Made by a program: the position numbers and the translations under genes. Positions 50,917 through 59,332 of a DNA stretch of 64,000 bases are shown piece after piece. The notes under the pieces are model-generated. The model saw only the letters and a list, made by a program, of their open reading frames with translations, did no database searches and was not told the origin of the DNA. The stretch is from Hamadaea tsunoensis DSM 44101 (lineage in GTDB: Bacteria > Actinomycetota > Actinomycetes > Mycobacteriales > Micromonosporaceae). How positions within the stretch are numbered: position 1 is the first letter of the stretch; the number at the start of each line of letters is the position of its first letter. Location: positions 454,834 to 518,833 of the forward strand of contig NZ_AUAX01000004.1 of NCBI RefSeq assembly GCF_000428945.1, written 5' to 3'.

Positions 50917-51950
50917 GGCCGCACCAGCACCTTCAGCGCCGTACGCTCGTTCATCGCGGCGTACCCGCCGGGGACGCCCGCCAGGTCGACCGTGGTGTCG
51001 AAGACGGCCGACGGGTCCAGCTTCCCGTCGAGCACGTCCTTCAGCAGTTCGGGGATGTACTTGCGGGCCGGGGCGACCCCGCCGCGCAGGCCGATGTTGC
51101 TGTCGAACATGGTGCTGACGTCCACCCCGGCCGAACCGCCGTGCGGTACGCCGACATACCCCACCACCCCGCCCGGCCGCGCGATCCGGATGGCGGTACG
51201 CATCGACTCCTCGGTGCCGACCGCCTCGATGACGGCGTGCGCCCCTTCGCCGGCGGTGAGATCGCGTACCACCGCGACGGCGTCGTCCCCGCGTTCGGGG
51301 ACCACCTCGGTCGCGCCGAACCGCCGTGCGATGTCCGTACGCGCCGCGTGCCGGCCGAGCGCGATGATCCGCCCGGCGCCGAGCCGCTGCGCCGCGAGCA
51401 CCCCGCACAGCCCGACGGCGCCGTCCCCGACCACGGCGACCGTGGCCCCCGGCCGGACACCGGCGCTGATCGCCGCGTGGTGCCCGGTCGACATCACGTC
51501 CGACAGCGCCAGGATCTTCACGTGGTCCTCGTCGGACAGCCCGTCGGGCAGGGCGACCAGGGTGCCGTCCGCGTACGGGACGCGGACCGCCTCGGCCTGG
51601 CCGCCGTCCGAACCGACCGAACCCCAGAACCCGCCGCGTACGCAGCTGGTGAACAGGCCCTCGCGGCAGTAGACGCAGCTGCCGTCGGACCACACGAACG
51701 GGGCGACGACGGGCTGGCCGACCTTCAGGGTGGTGACCGCGCCGCCGACCTCGACCACGACGCCGACGAACTCGTGCCCGATCCGCTGACCGGGCTGCCG
51801 CTTCGCCACCCCCTGGTACGCCCACAGGTCGGACCCGCAGATGCAGGCGTGGGTGACGCGGACGACGGCGTCGGTGGGCTCGAGGATCCGGGCGTCGGGA
51901 ACGGTGTCGATCCGGATGTCCACCGGCCCGTGAATCACGGCAGCGCGCAT
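50913..51950 (-). CDS. Zinc-dependent alcohol dehydrogenase (MDR family)
   Basis: The 345-residue dehydrogenase has catalytic zinc ligands in CICGSDLW and GHEFVG, a partial structural zinc site CVYCREGLFTSC with only three Cys in the usual window, and the cofactor motif VVGDGAVGLCGVLAAQRLGA. It oxidises an alcohol or polyol with NAD(P). The start at 51950 has a poor ribosome site. It is cotranscribed with the downstream Lrp gene. Confidence 0.88.
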   Translation of the reverse strand: MRAAVIHGPVDIRIDTVPDARILEPTDAVVRVTHACICGSDLWAYQGVAKRQPGQRIGHEFVGVVVEVGGAVTTLKVGQPVVAPFVWSDGSCVYCREGLFTSCVRGGFWGSVGSDGGQAEAVRVPYADGTLVALPDGLSDEDHVKILALSDVMSTGHHAAISAGVRPGATVAVVGDGAVGLCGVLAAQRLGAGRIIALGRHAARTDIARRFGATEVVPERGDDAVAVVRDLTAGEGAHAVIEAVGTEESMRTAIRIARPGGVVGYVGVPHGGSAGVDVSTMFDSNIGLRGGVAPARKYIPELLKDVLDGKLDPSAVFDTTVDLAGVPGGYAAMNERTALKVLVRP

Positions 51951-52005
51951 GGGATCATGCTATTTCGTCGACCCAGGTCGATCCCCCCGATACGCCGCAA
52001 GTGCC

Positions 52006-53157
52006 CTACCGGGACAGCGCCCGGGCGATGACCATGCGCTGGATCTGGTTGGTGCCCTCGACGATCTGCAGGACCTTCGCCTCGCGCATGTACCGCTCGA
52101 CCGGGTGGTCGGCCACGTATCCGGCCCCGCCGAGCACCTGGACCGCGTCCGTCGTCACCTTCATCGCCGTGTCGGTCGCGAACAGCTTGGCCTGGGCCGC
52201 CTCGGTCGAGTACGGCAGCCCCGCGTCCTTGAGCCGCGCGGCGTGCAGCGTCAGCGCCCGGGCCGCCGCGATCTGGGTCGCGCAGTCGGCCAGCATGAAG
52301 CCGAGCCCCTGGAACTCGATGATCGCCTTGCCGAACTGCTCGCGCGTCTTCGCGTACTCGATGGCGTAGTCGAGGGCCCCCTGGGCGAGGCCGACCGCGC
52401 AGGCCGCGATCCCGAGGCGCCCGCTGTCGAGCGCGCCCATCGCGATCTTGAAGCCCACGCCCTCGCCGCCGAGCAGGCGGTCGGCGGGCACGCGCGCGCC
52501 GTCGAACGCGATCTGCGCGACCGGCGACGCCTTGAGGCCCATGGTCCGCTCGCGCGTCTGGGGGTTGACGCCCGGCGTCGCGGCGTCCGCGAGCAGGCAG
52601 GAGACGCCCGCGGCGCCCGGTCCGCCGGTGCGACAGAAGACGTTGTACGCGTCCGCGACCCCCGCGTGCGTGATCCACGCCTTCGTCCCGTTGACGACGT
52701 ACGCGTCGCCGTCCAGCACGGCCGAGGTCGTCAGGTTCGCGGCGTCCGACCCGCCGGCCGGCTCCGACAGGCAGTACGCGCCGAGCTGGTCCCCGCCGAG
52801 CAGGTCCGGCAGCCAGCGGCGCTTCTGCTCCTCGGTGCCGTAGGTGGCCAGCGGGTAGCAGGCGAGCGTGTGCACGCTGACCGCCTCGGCGACCGCGAGC
52901 CAGCGGCCGGCCAGGATCTCCAGCACCTGGAGGTACACCTCGTAGGGCTGGTCGGCGCCGCCGTAACCGGACGAATAGGGCAGCCCGAGCAGCCCGGACC
53001 GGCCGAGCGTACGCACGACCTCCCGCGGGAACTCGCCGCGTGCCTCGAAGTCGTCGGCCCGGGGGCGCAACTCCCGGTCGGCCAGCTCGGTCGCGAGCTC
53101 GAGCAGATCACGGGTGGTCTCATCGGCGGTGGCCGGCAGAAGTACGACGCTGGACAT
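52006..53157 (-). CDS. Acyl-CoA dehydrogenase
   Basis: This 383-residue FAD enzyme performs the first oxidation of beta-oxidation or of branched-chain acyl-CoA breakdown. It shows AYCLSEPAGGSDAANL, FAD-site AWITHAGVADAYNVFC, GRLGIAACAVGLAQGALD, and the catalytic Glu in VEGTNQIQRMVIARAL at the C-terminus, as in short-chain enzymes. The partner electron-transfer flavoprotein genes are not in the window. It is divergent from the exonuclease gene. Confidence 0.93.
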   Translation of the reverse strand: MSSVVLLPATADETTRDLLELATELADRELRPRADDFEARGEFPREVVRTLGRSGLLGLPYSSGYGGADQPYEVYLQVLEILAGRWLAVAEAVSVHTLACYPLATYGTEEQKRRWLPDLLGGDQLGAYCLSEPAGGSDAANLTTSAVLDGDAYVVNGTKAWITHAGVADAYNVFCRTGGPGAAGVSCLLADAATPGVNPQTRERTMGLKASPVAQIAFDGARVPADRLLGGEGVGFKIAMGALDSGRLGIAACAVGLAQGALDYAIEYAKTREQFGKAIIEFQGLGFMLADCATQIAAARALTLHAARLKDAGLPYSTEAAQAKLFATDTAMKVTTDAVQVLGGAGYVADHPVERYMREAKVLQIVEGTNQIQRMVIARALSR

Positions 53158-53230
53158 AGCCGACAGCTTAACGGTCGTTCACCCCGTTCGGCACACCCGG
53201 CCGGCGTCGAAAATGTGGCACGCTGTCCGA

Positions 53231-54151
53231 GTGAACGCTCCCCTGCTCGCCGTCGACTCGGCGAGTCTCTACTTCCGGGCCTTCCACGGCATTCCCGAGT
53301 CCGCCGCGCGTACGCCGGACGGGCAGCCGGTCAACGCCGTCCGCGGCATCATCGACATGCTCGCCCAGCTCATCCGCACCCGCCGGCCCGACCGCGTGGT
53401 GTGCGCCCTGGACGCGGACTGGCGGCCGAAATGGCGCGTCGACCTCATCCCGAGCTACAAGGCGCACCGGGTCGCGGGCGGTCCTTTCGAGGAGGAAATC
53501 CCCGACACCCTCGCCCCGCAGGTCCCCATGATCCTGGAGGTGCTGGCGGCCGTCGGGATCGCGGCGTACGGCGTACCCGGATACGAGGCCGACGACGTGC
53601 TCGGCACCCTGGCCGCCCGCGCGACGACGGCCGCGCCGGTCGAGGTCGTCAGCGGCGACCGGGACCTGTTCCAGCTCGTCAACGACAGCACCGGCGTCCG
53701 CTTCCTCTACTGCGGCCGCGGCGTCGCCAAACTGGAGGACTGCGACGAAGCCGCCGTACGCGCGAAATACGGCGTACCCGCCCAGGCGTACGCGGATTTC
53801 GCGGCGCTGCGCGGCGACCCCTCCGACGGCCTGCCGGGCGTGCCCGGCGTGGGCGACAAGACGGCGATGGGCCTGGTCAACCGCTTCGGCAACCTGGCCG
53901 GGATCCGGGCCGCGGCGCTGGACGGCACGGCCGACCTCGCGACGGGCCTGCGCAAGAAGATCCTGGACGCGTCCGACTACCTGGACGTGGCCCTCAAGGT
54001 CGTACGCGTCGCCGACGACGTGCCGCTGCCCGACGTGGACCCGGACCTGCCGCGCGCACCGGTGGACGCGGACCGCCTGCTGGAACTGGCCGAGTCGTGG
54101 AACCTCGCCGGCTCCTGCAAGCGCCTCGTGGACGCCCTCACCGAGCGCTGA
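53231..54151 (+). CDS. 5'-3' exonuclease (PolI-type flap nuclease)
   Basis: The 306-residue stand-alone 5' nuclease is homologous to the N-terminal domain of DNA polymerase I. Metal-binding acidic clusters are visible: [40 protein letters not shown], and the helix-hairpin-helix [20 protein letters not shown]. It would remove RNA primers and 5' flaps. The start is a GTG at 53231 that directly precedes the conserved N-terminus. An 81-bp palindrome starts 38 bp past the stop codon. Confidence 0.92.
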   Translation: MNAPLLAVDSASLYFRAFHGIPESAARTPDGQPVNAVRGIIDMLAQLIRTRRPDRVVCALDADWRPKWRVDLIPSYKAHRVAGGPFEEEIPDTLAPQVPMILEVLAAVGIAAYGVPGYEADDVLGTLAARATTAAPVEVVSGDRDLFQLVNDSTGVRFLYCGRGVAKLEDCDEAAVRAKYGVPAQAYADFAALRGDPSDGLPGVPGVGDKTAMGLVNRFGNLAGIRAAALDGTADLATGLRKKILDASDYLDVALKVVRVADDVPLPDVDPDLPRAPVDADRLLELAESWNLAGSCKRLVDALTER

Positions 54152-54188
54152 CCCGCCCCTTACCCGCCCCGCCCGCCCTGACCCGCCC

Positions 54189-54269
54189 CATGATCCCGTT
54201 TGGATCAGGGAAATCACCCGAATCTTGGACCAAGATTACGTGGGAAACCCTGATCCACACGGGATCATG
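54189..54269 (+). repeat. 81-bp palindromic element, copy F
   Basis: The arms begin CATGATCCCGTTTGG and end CCACACGGGATCATG, with the AATCTTGGACCAAGATT centre. It is 37 bp downstream of the exonuclease stop, before a gene on the same strand. Confidence 0.93.
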
Positions 54270-54304
54270 AGGGTGCGGATCCAGATCTTGAGGGTGCGGA
54301 TCCA
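54268..54304. repeat. Two 16-bp direct repeats before the membrane-protein gene
   Basis: TGAGGGTGCGGATCCA occurs at 54268-54283 and 54289-54304, 21 bp apart. The first overlaps the end of the 81-bp element. It may be regulatory for the gene at 54318, or another local duplication seeded next to a palindrome. Confidence 0.6.
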
Positions 54305-54317
54305 TTACTCTCCGAGC

Positions 54318-55730
54318 GTGACCGCCGACGCGACCCCCACGAACGGCTCTTCGAACGGCTCCTCGAACGGCCCCTCGCCCGATCCTTCGGCCGGATCCGG
54401 GAACGCCGGCCCCCGGAAGGCTGGACCTCAGAAGGCTGGACCTCAGAAGGCTGGACCCCGGAACGCCGGCCCTACGAAGGCGGGCTCCTTCGTCACCGCC
54501 GCGATCATCGGCGCAGTGGCCGGTGCAGCGCTGACCGCGCAGCTACCCGGCTGGGCGACCGCCCTGGGCGCCGTCGTGGGCGCGATCGCGGTCGGCGCGT
54601 CGGACGCCGTCGCGCGCCGGCAGCAGCAGCCGGGCGAGATCCCGCCCTTCTGGTCGCGCGTGGTCGCGGGCGGCGCGCTGGCCGCGCCCCTCGGCTGGCT
54701 GATCGGCCTCACCGGCTGGCATCCGATCGTCATCGGCGTCCTCTTCGGAGCCCTCGCCGGCCTCCTCGGCCTGCGCCCGCAGAAGGTCGCCCTCGGCCCG
54801 GTCGTCGGCCTCGCCGTCGGCTGGCTCCTGTGGCTCGCCTGGCCGGGCGTACCGGGGGCGGTCGTCGCGGCGGTCACGGTCGTCGTCTTCCGCGTCGTCG
54901 CGAGCCTCATCTTCCGTACGCCGCAGGTCAGCCTCCTCGCCGAACGCCGGAACGCCGCCGACCTGCCGTTCGTGGTCCCGCTGGAGGCCCGGGGCGGCTA
55001 CGTCGGCACGGGCTACGTCCGCGAACTCGCCGAGGCGATCGGCGGCGACTACCACCCGGCCACCCCGGACATCGGGATCGTGGCGTCCTTGGACGCGCTG
55101 GCCGGCCCCGGCTTCGATCCGGCCGCCGTCCACCCCCTGGTACGCGAATTCTACGAGCACACGACCCGCTTCACCCTCGACATCGTGCCGGAATGGCGTA
55201 CCTGGGTGCGGCCGGGCTACCTGCTCTACCGGACCTTCGTGGCCAAACCGTTGGGGCAGGCCAGCGTACCGATGAATCAGCGGGAGGCGCAGCGCGGCGT
55301 ACGCAGCCGGATCGACACGATCACGGACGCGGCCGGCGCGGTGAGCCATCGCGGCTGGATCCGGTCGTTCGCCGACACCGACGAACCGATCTATGTGGGG
55401 ATCTACACGACCTACCGGCACGAGGGACGGGGCTACGTCAGCGTCGGATTCCCTGTACCGCAAGGGAACTTCACCGCGACGCTGGAACCGCTGCCCCGGC
55501 CGGGCGGGGGCCTCGTCCTGAGCAGCCGGTCCGCCCTGGAGCATCCAGGGCACTATCTGACCTATGTGGACGCTGAGACGCGGGAGCTGACGACGCTGGA
55601 GGTCGGCGGATTCGCGGAGAAGCTCGACGTCTTCCTCGACGAGCAGGGCGAGCTGCGCGCGGAGCACGCGTTCTGGGTGTTCGGGCTGCCCTTCCTCGTC
55701 CTGCACTACGCCATCCACCGCAAACCCTAG
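54318..55730 (+). CDS. Uncharacterised membrane protein with a repetitive N-terminal tail
   Basis: I do not recognise the family. The 470-residue protein has a low-complexity N-terminus ([12 protein letters not shown], then five AGPxK-type units), about five membrane helices within residues 55-190, and a soluble domain of about 270 residues ([40 protein letters not shown]). The tail is in tandem 15-bp DNA repeats (54406-54480). The GTG at 54318 is preferred, since the upstream ATG lies inside the palindrome. It is flanked by repeat elements on both sides. Confidence 0.72.
   Translation: MTADATPTNGSSNGSSNGPSPDPSAGSGNAGPRKAGPQKAGPQKAGPRNAGPTKAGSFVTAAIIGAVAGAALTAQLPGWATALGAVVGAIAVGASDAVARRQQQPGEIPPFWSRVVAGGALAAPLGWLIGLTGWHPIVIGVLFGALAGLLGLRPQKVALGPVVGLAVGWLLWLAWPGVPGAVVAAVTVVVFRVVASLIFRTPQVSLLAERRNAADLPFVVPLEARGGYVGTGYVRELAEAIGGDYHPATPDIGIVASLDALAGPGFDPAAVHPLVREFYEHTTRFTLDIVPEWRTWVRPGYLLYRTFVAKPLGQASVPMNQREAQRGVRSRIDTITDAAGAVSHRGWIRSFADTDEPIYVGIYTTYRHEGRGYVSVGFPVPQGNFTATLEPLPRPGGGLVLSSRSALEHPGHYLTYVDAETRELTTLEVGGFAEKLDVFLDEQGELRAEHAFWVFGLPFLVLHYAIHRKP
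54406..54480. repeat. Five 15-bp tandem repeats within a coding region
   Basis: The units run 54406-54420, 54421-54435, 54436-54450, 54451-54465 and 54466-54480, with the two middle units identical (GCTGGACCTCAGAAG). Each unit encodes Ala-Gly-Pro plus two polar residues. The number of units is likely to vary between strains. Confidence 0.85.
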
Positions 55731-55787
55731 ATCCACCTTCACGATCCCGCCCTTTGTCGCGACGGTCCGACCCGTACCCCCATCGTC

Positions 55788-55861
55788 CGACGATCTTGCG
55801 CGAATGCCCCGAATTTCGTCCGGTGTACCCGAAATGCCCGGACATTCGCGCAAGATCGTCG
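55788..55861 (+). repeat. 74-bp palindromic element, copy 2
   Basis: The perfect 19-bp arms CGACGATCTTGCGCGAATG are identical to copy 1, and the centre differs from copy 1 at few positions. It starts 57 bases after the stop of the membrane-protein gene and forms part of the left arm of the nested inverted repeat. Confidence 0.94.
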
Positions 55862-56030
55862 GGCGCTGTGGGAGGGGGTCAAGGTCGCTGGTTCGCGTCG
55901 GCTCATTCGGACTTTGTCGCGACTGTCCGATGTAGGGAGGCGTGGACCACGCCAGTACCGTCCCGCACTCGGTTGTCGGTCGCGATACGGGAATGATCTT
56001 CCACCAGGTGAACTGGGATCACCGATTTCC

Positions 56031-56175
56031 TGATCGAATACGGCTGAGGTGTATTTTCGGCCCGATCCGCATGATCAATTACGCGTCAGGTGTCACCGGA
56101 GGCAGTCAGAGCACTCCAGAGCCGTAATTGATCATGCAGATCGGGCCGTATTCGCACCACAGCCGTAAATGATCA
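56031..56175. repeat. Inner inverted repeat (about 53-bp arms)
   Basis: The left arm at 56031-56083 and right arm at 56123-56175 share CATGATCAATTACG and TCGGCCCGATC-type blocks in inverted order around a 39-base centre. The DNA here is markedly AT-richer than the window. It forms the core of the larger nested structure. Confidence 0.8.
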
Positions 56176-56278
56176 ACGCTATCCGCCACGTCTCGGCCGC
56201 CACCGAGCCCCATGTCGGACAGTCGCGACAAAGTCCGAACCGGCCGAAGCGAACCAGCGATCTTGACCCCACAGCACC

Positions 56279-56352
56279 CGACGATCTTGCGCGAATGTCC
56301 GGGCATTTCGGGTACACCGGACGAAATTCGGGACATTCGCGCAAGATCGTCG
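56279..56352 (-). repeat. 74-bp palindromic element, copy 3
   Basis: It has the same 19-bp arms in the opposite orientation to copies 1 and 2, judged by the asymmetric centre. Its reverse complement differs from copy 2 at one position by eye. It lies in the right arm of the nested structure. Confidence 0.94.
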
Positions 56353-56405
56353 GGCAGCCCGGGGACGCCGGGCAGCCCGGGGACGTCGGGCAGCCCGGGG
56401 ACGCC
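56352..56405. repeat. Three 18-bp tandem repeats
   Basis: GGGCAGCCCGGGGACGCC occurs at 56352-56369, 56370-56387 (one change) and 56388-56405. The array begins at the last base of the 74-bp element, as the 14-bp array does beside copy A of the 81-bp family. Confidence 0.85.
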
Positions 56406-56497
56406 GGGACGCCGGGCGCAAGTTGCCGAACGCCCCGGGCGCAAGTCGGACAGTCGCGACAAAGGCCGGGGGCGTTCGGCGATCTCGATGGATCCCG

Positions 56498-59332
56498 TCA
56501 GCGGCGGCCGGGGGAACGTTGGGCGAAGGCCAGCCACGCCACGATCATCAGCAGCAGCGCCGCTCCCGCCACCGGCACCGCCACCGAGATCAGATGGGGC
56601 AGGGACGGCGGCGGCGCCCAGGACGTGCCGTCGGAGATCGGCAGGGCGTCGCGGACGAAGAGCCACGCGACCGCCGCGGCGATCAGGCCGAGCACGACGC
56701 CGAGCAGGACCGATGCCGCGTACGCGAGCCGGGCCGCCCGTCGCAGCACGGCGGCGCGTACGCCGGCGAACCGCAGTGCGTTGATGTCGGAGGAGCCGCG
56801 GTCGAGCCGGGCGACGGCGAGCAGCACGGCGGCGACGAGGAGCCAGGCGACGACGGTGGCGGCCAGGTGCAGCTGGAGCGTCCAGGCCTGCGGGGTCTGA
56901 CCGGCCCGGTCGAGGGCCTGCTGGCGGGTCTCCTCCCCCGCCACCTGTACGCCGAGTGCCGACAGCTTCGCCGTGACGTCGGCGGGGGCGTCGGCGGTGA
57001 GCCAGACCTCCATGGTGTCGATGGCACGGCCGCCGGCGGTGGCCCGGGTGACGGCGGTGAAGTCGGCCAGCACGCCGGGTTCGCCGATCCGGGGCAGGAC
57101 CGTGACGTCGGCCTTCTCGTCGACCGGTACGCCCGGCGGCCGCCCGCCCGGTCCGCTGATCCGGTACGCGCGGGCCGACAGGGACAGGTTCGGCGTGGCG
57201 ACGACCGGGATGGCGGCCGGGGCCGACGGCGGCATCAGGTAGGTGTCGGAGTATCCGGTGTCGCCGCCGACCGTCCACCCGGGATCCTTGTCGCCGTAGA
57301 CCGTCCACGAGTCGACGCCGGTGATCGCCCCGATCGAGGTGATCGCGACCGTCGAGGCGACGTTCGGCAGGCCGTGGCCGACGACCGCGGCCAGTTCGCA
57401 GCCGTTCGCGCAGGCGGGCGGCAGCTTCGCCGTGACCGTCTGCGTACCGGGGTGCAGGTTGCCGATCTCGGCGGAGACGCGCTGGCCGTCGGCCGTGTCG
57501 AGGATCAGGCCCAGGTTGGGGGTGGCGTTCGGCCGGGCCGGATCGCCCCCGCCGACCGTCAGCGTCACGTCGACGGTGGCTCCGCTGAGCTTCGGCGGGT
57601 CGGCGGGCGGCGCGGCGAGTTCGGCCGCGTACCCGGCGGCGGGGGTCCAGGACAGCAGGTTCGCCCGGCTCAGGTCGATCACCAGCACCGTCGGCTGCCG
57701 CTCGCCGCCGGTGATCCGGCCGGCCGCGACGGCGTACCGGCCCTGCGGGTCGATCGTCCGGACGGCGTTGAGGACCTGCTGCGGCGTGTAGGCGCGTACC
57801 GTCAGGACCTTGTCCGCGCCGACGGTGAAGGCCGCCTGGGTCGTGCGTACCTGAGAGGCCGCGTCCCAGGCCCCGGCGACCAGCGCGAGCAGAGCCACGG
57901 CCAGGCTGGTCAGGGCGATCAGGGGGCGCGCCGAGGGGCGGCGCGCCAGCTGCGCGGCCGCCAGGCCCACGACGAGCCGGCCGCCCTTCAGCAGGCGGGC
58001 CGCGATCACCCGCAGCAGCGCGGGCAGCAGGCGCACGATCGCGAGCGCGACGGCCCCCGCGAGCAGCGCCGGGGCGTAGATGCCCAGGCCTTGACGATCT
58101 CCGGTACGCGCGAGCACGGCCGCGGCGATCGCCAGCGCGCCGAGACCCAGCTCGCCGAGGGGCAGGCCGCGGACGCGGGTCGCCCAGGACGGGCCGACCT
58201 CGCGCAGGGCGTCGACGGGCCGGGCGGTGACGACCGGCAGGACGGCCAGCACGATCGCGACGAGGCAGGCGAGCAGCGCGAAGCCGGTGAGCGGGGCGTA
58301 CAGCGCGCCGCCGAGGACGCCGCCGATCACGACTCCGGCGAGCGCGGCGGCCGCGGGCGCGGCGGCGGCGATCCACCAGCGCAGGTGCAGCGGCAGCCCG
58401 CGGACGTTCTGTACGCCGAGTTCCAGCCGCTCGCGCTGGATACGCCGGGAGACGAGCAGGAACAGCACGAGGCAGCCGAGGGCGATCACCGGTACCACGA
58501 CGGCGGGGGTCATGACCTCGACATACGTACGCCGGGCGGCGATCCGGCCCATCAGGTCCGGGATGCCCTCCTGCGGCGGGTCGACGAGGTGGCCGGTCAG
58601 GCTGTCCTTGAGCTCGTCCCAGCTGGACGCGGCCAGCAGCTGCGGGTCGGCGAGCACGTCGGCGGACTGCAGGGCGTCCTGGTTCGGGATGGTGGCGAAG
58701 CTGTCCGCCTCGGTGAGCATCGGCGCGGTGAGGGTGCCGGTCAGCTCGGTCCGGAACGGGTTGGCCTGGCCCCAGTAGATCTCGTCCTGGTCGACCGGCT
58801 TGTAGATGCCGACGACGGTGAACGGCTGCGAGCCGGCCGGCGACGGGTACCAGCCGTGCAGCTGGTCGAACATCGCCTCGGCCAGGACCAGCTGCGCGCC
58901 CACCGAGATCGACTGCTTCTTCGCGTCGTCGGCCGGCATCAGCAGTTCGCCGGTGCCGACCGGGCAGCGGCCGCTGGTGAGGCGGACGTGCGTACACGAG
59001 CCCTCGCGGTAGAGCAGGTCGATCGGGTCGTAGCGGTACACGCCCATGACCTTCATCTGGATCGACGGGATCGCGGTCAGCCCGTCGACCTGGCGTACGC
59101 CGTCCATCTTGCCCTTGAGCGAGCCGGCGTCGGCGGCGTCGTCGGGCAGCAGCAGGAACTCCCGGTCGGACTTGGGCGCGTGGGCCACCTCGTCGGCGGC
59201 GATGCGGTCCCCGGCGTGGCGCGGGTACACCGTGCCGGCCGCGGCCAGACCCCCCAGCACGGCGGCGAGGAGGCCGGTCACCAGCAGGGCGCTCCATCGG
59301 GCCCGGACGAGCAGGGCGAGCATGGTGATCAT
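56498..59332 (-). CDS. FtsX-family ABC permease, large
   Basis: The 944-residue protein has an N-terminal helix (MLALLVRARWSALLVTGLLA), a large external domain (about 40-290), several helices (about 300-490), a second external domain (about 500-780) and three C-terminal helices with DINALRFAGVRAAVLRRAAR as the FtsX-type cytosolic coupling loop. This is the MacB_PCD/FtsX exporter layout. Its ATG overlaps the upstream permease stop (ATGA). No ATP-binding gene is nearby. External Cys pairs (CTHVRLTSGRC, CANGC) may form disulfides. Confidence 0.83.
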   Translation of the reverse strand: MITMLALLVRARWSALLVTGLLAAVLGGLAAAGTVYPRHAGDRIAADEVAHAPKSDREFLLLPDDAADAGSLKGKMDGVRQVDGLTAIPSIQMKVMGVYRYDPIDLLYREGSCTHVRLTSGRCPVGTGELLMPADDAKKQSISVGAQLVLAEAMFDQLHGWYPSPAGSQPFTVVGIYKPVDQDEIYWGQANPFRTELTGTLTAPMLTEADSFATIPNQDALQSADVLADPQLLAASSWDELKDSLTGHLVDPPQEGIPDLMGRIAARRTYVEVMTPAVVVPVIALGCLVLFLLVSRRIQRERLELGVQNVRGLPLHLRWWIAAAAPAAAALAGVVIGGVLGGALYAPLTGFALLACLVAIVLAVLPVVTARPVDALREVGPSWATRVRGLPLGELGLGALAIAAAVLARTGDRQGLGIYAPALLAGAVALAIVRLLPALLRVIAARLLKGGRLVVGLAAAQLARRPSARPLIALTSLAVALLALVAGAWDAASQVRTTQAAFTVGADKVLTVRAYTPQQVLNAVRTIDPQGRYAVAAGRITGGERQPTVLVIDLSRANLLSWTPAAGYAAELAAPPADPPKLSGATVDVTLTVGGGDPARPNATPNLGLILDTADGQRVSAEIGNLHPGTQTVTAKLPPACANGCELAAVVGHGLPNVASTVAITSIGAITGVDSWTVYGDKDPGWTVGGDTGYSDTYLMPPSAPAAIPVVATPNLSLSARAYRISGPGGRPPGVPVDEKADVTVLPRIGEPGVLADFTAVTRATAGGRAIDTMEVWLTADAPADVTAKLSALGVQVAGEETRQQALDRAGQTPQAWTLQLHLAATVVAWLLVAAVLLAVARLDRGSSDINALRFAGVRAAVLRRAARLAYAASVLLGVVLGLIAAAVAWLFVRDALPISDGTSWAPPPSLPHLISVAVPVAGAALLLMIVAWLAFAQRSPGRR

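Larger units (their letters stand above)
55753..56463. repeat. Nested inverted-repeat region between convergent genes
   Basis: No gene is supported between 55731 and 56497. Four copies of TTTGTCGCGACNGTCCGA (one base variable) sit at 55753-55770 and 55913-55930 (forward) and 56215-56232 and 56446-56463 (reverse). Two 74-bp palindromes (55788, 56279) lie in opposite orientations. The stretch 55787-55936 is an imperfect inverted copy of about 56206-56353. A further inverted repeat (56031-56083 versus 56123-56175) lies inside. A short open frame at 55942-56127 has no family features. Confidence 0.88.

Noticed and set aside
55942..56127. A 61-codon open frame in the nested repeat region
   Set aside because: It has no ribosome site or family features and runs through the inverted repeats.
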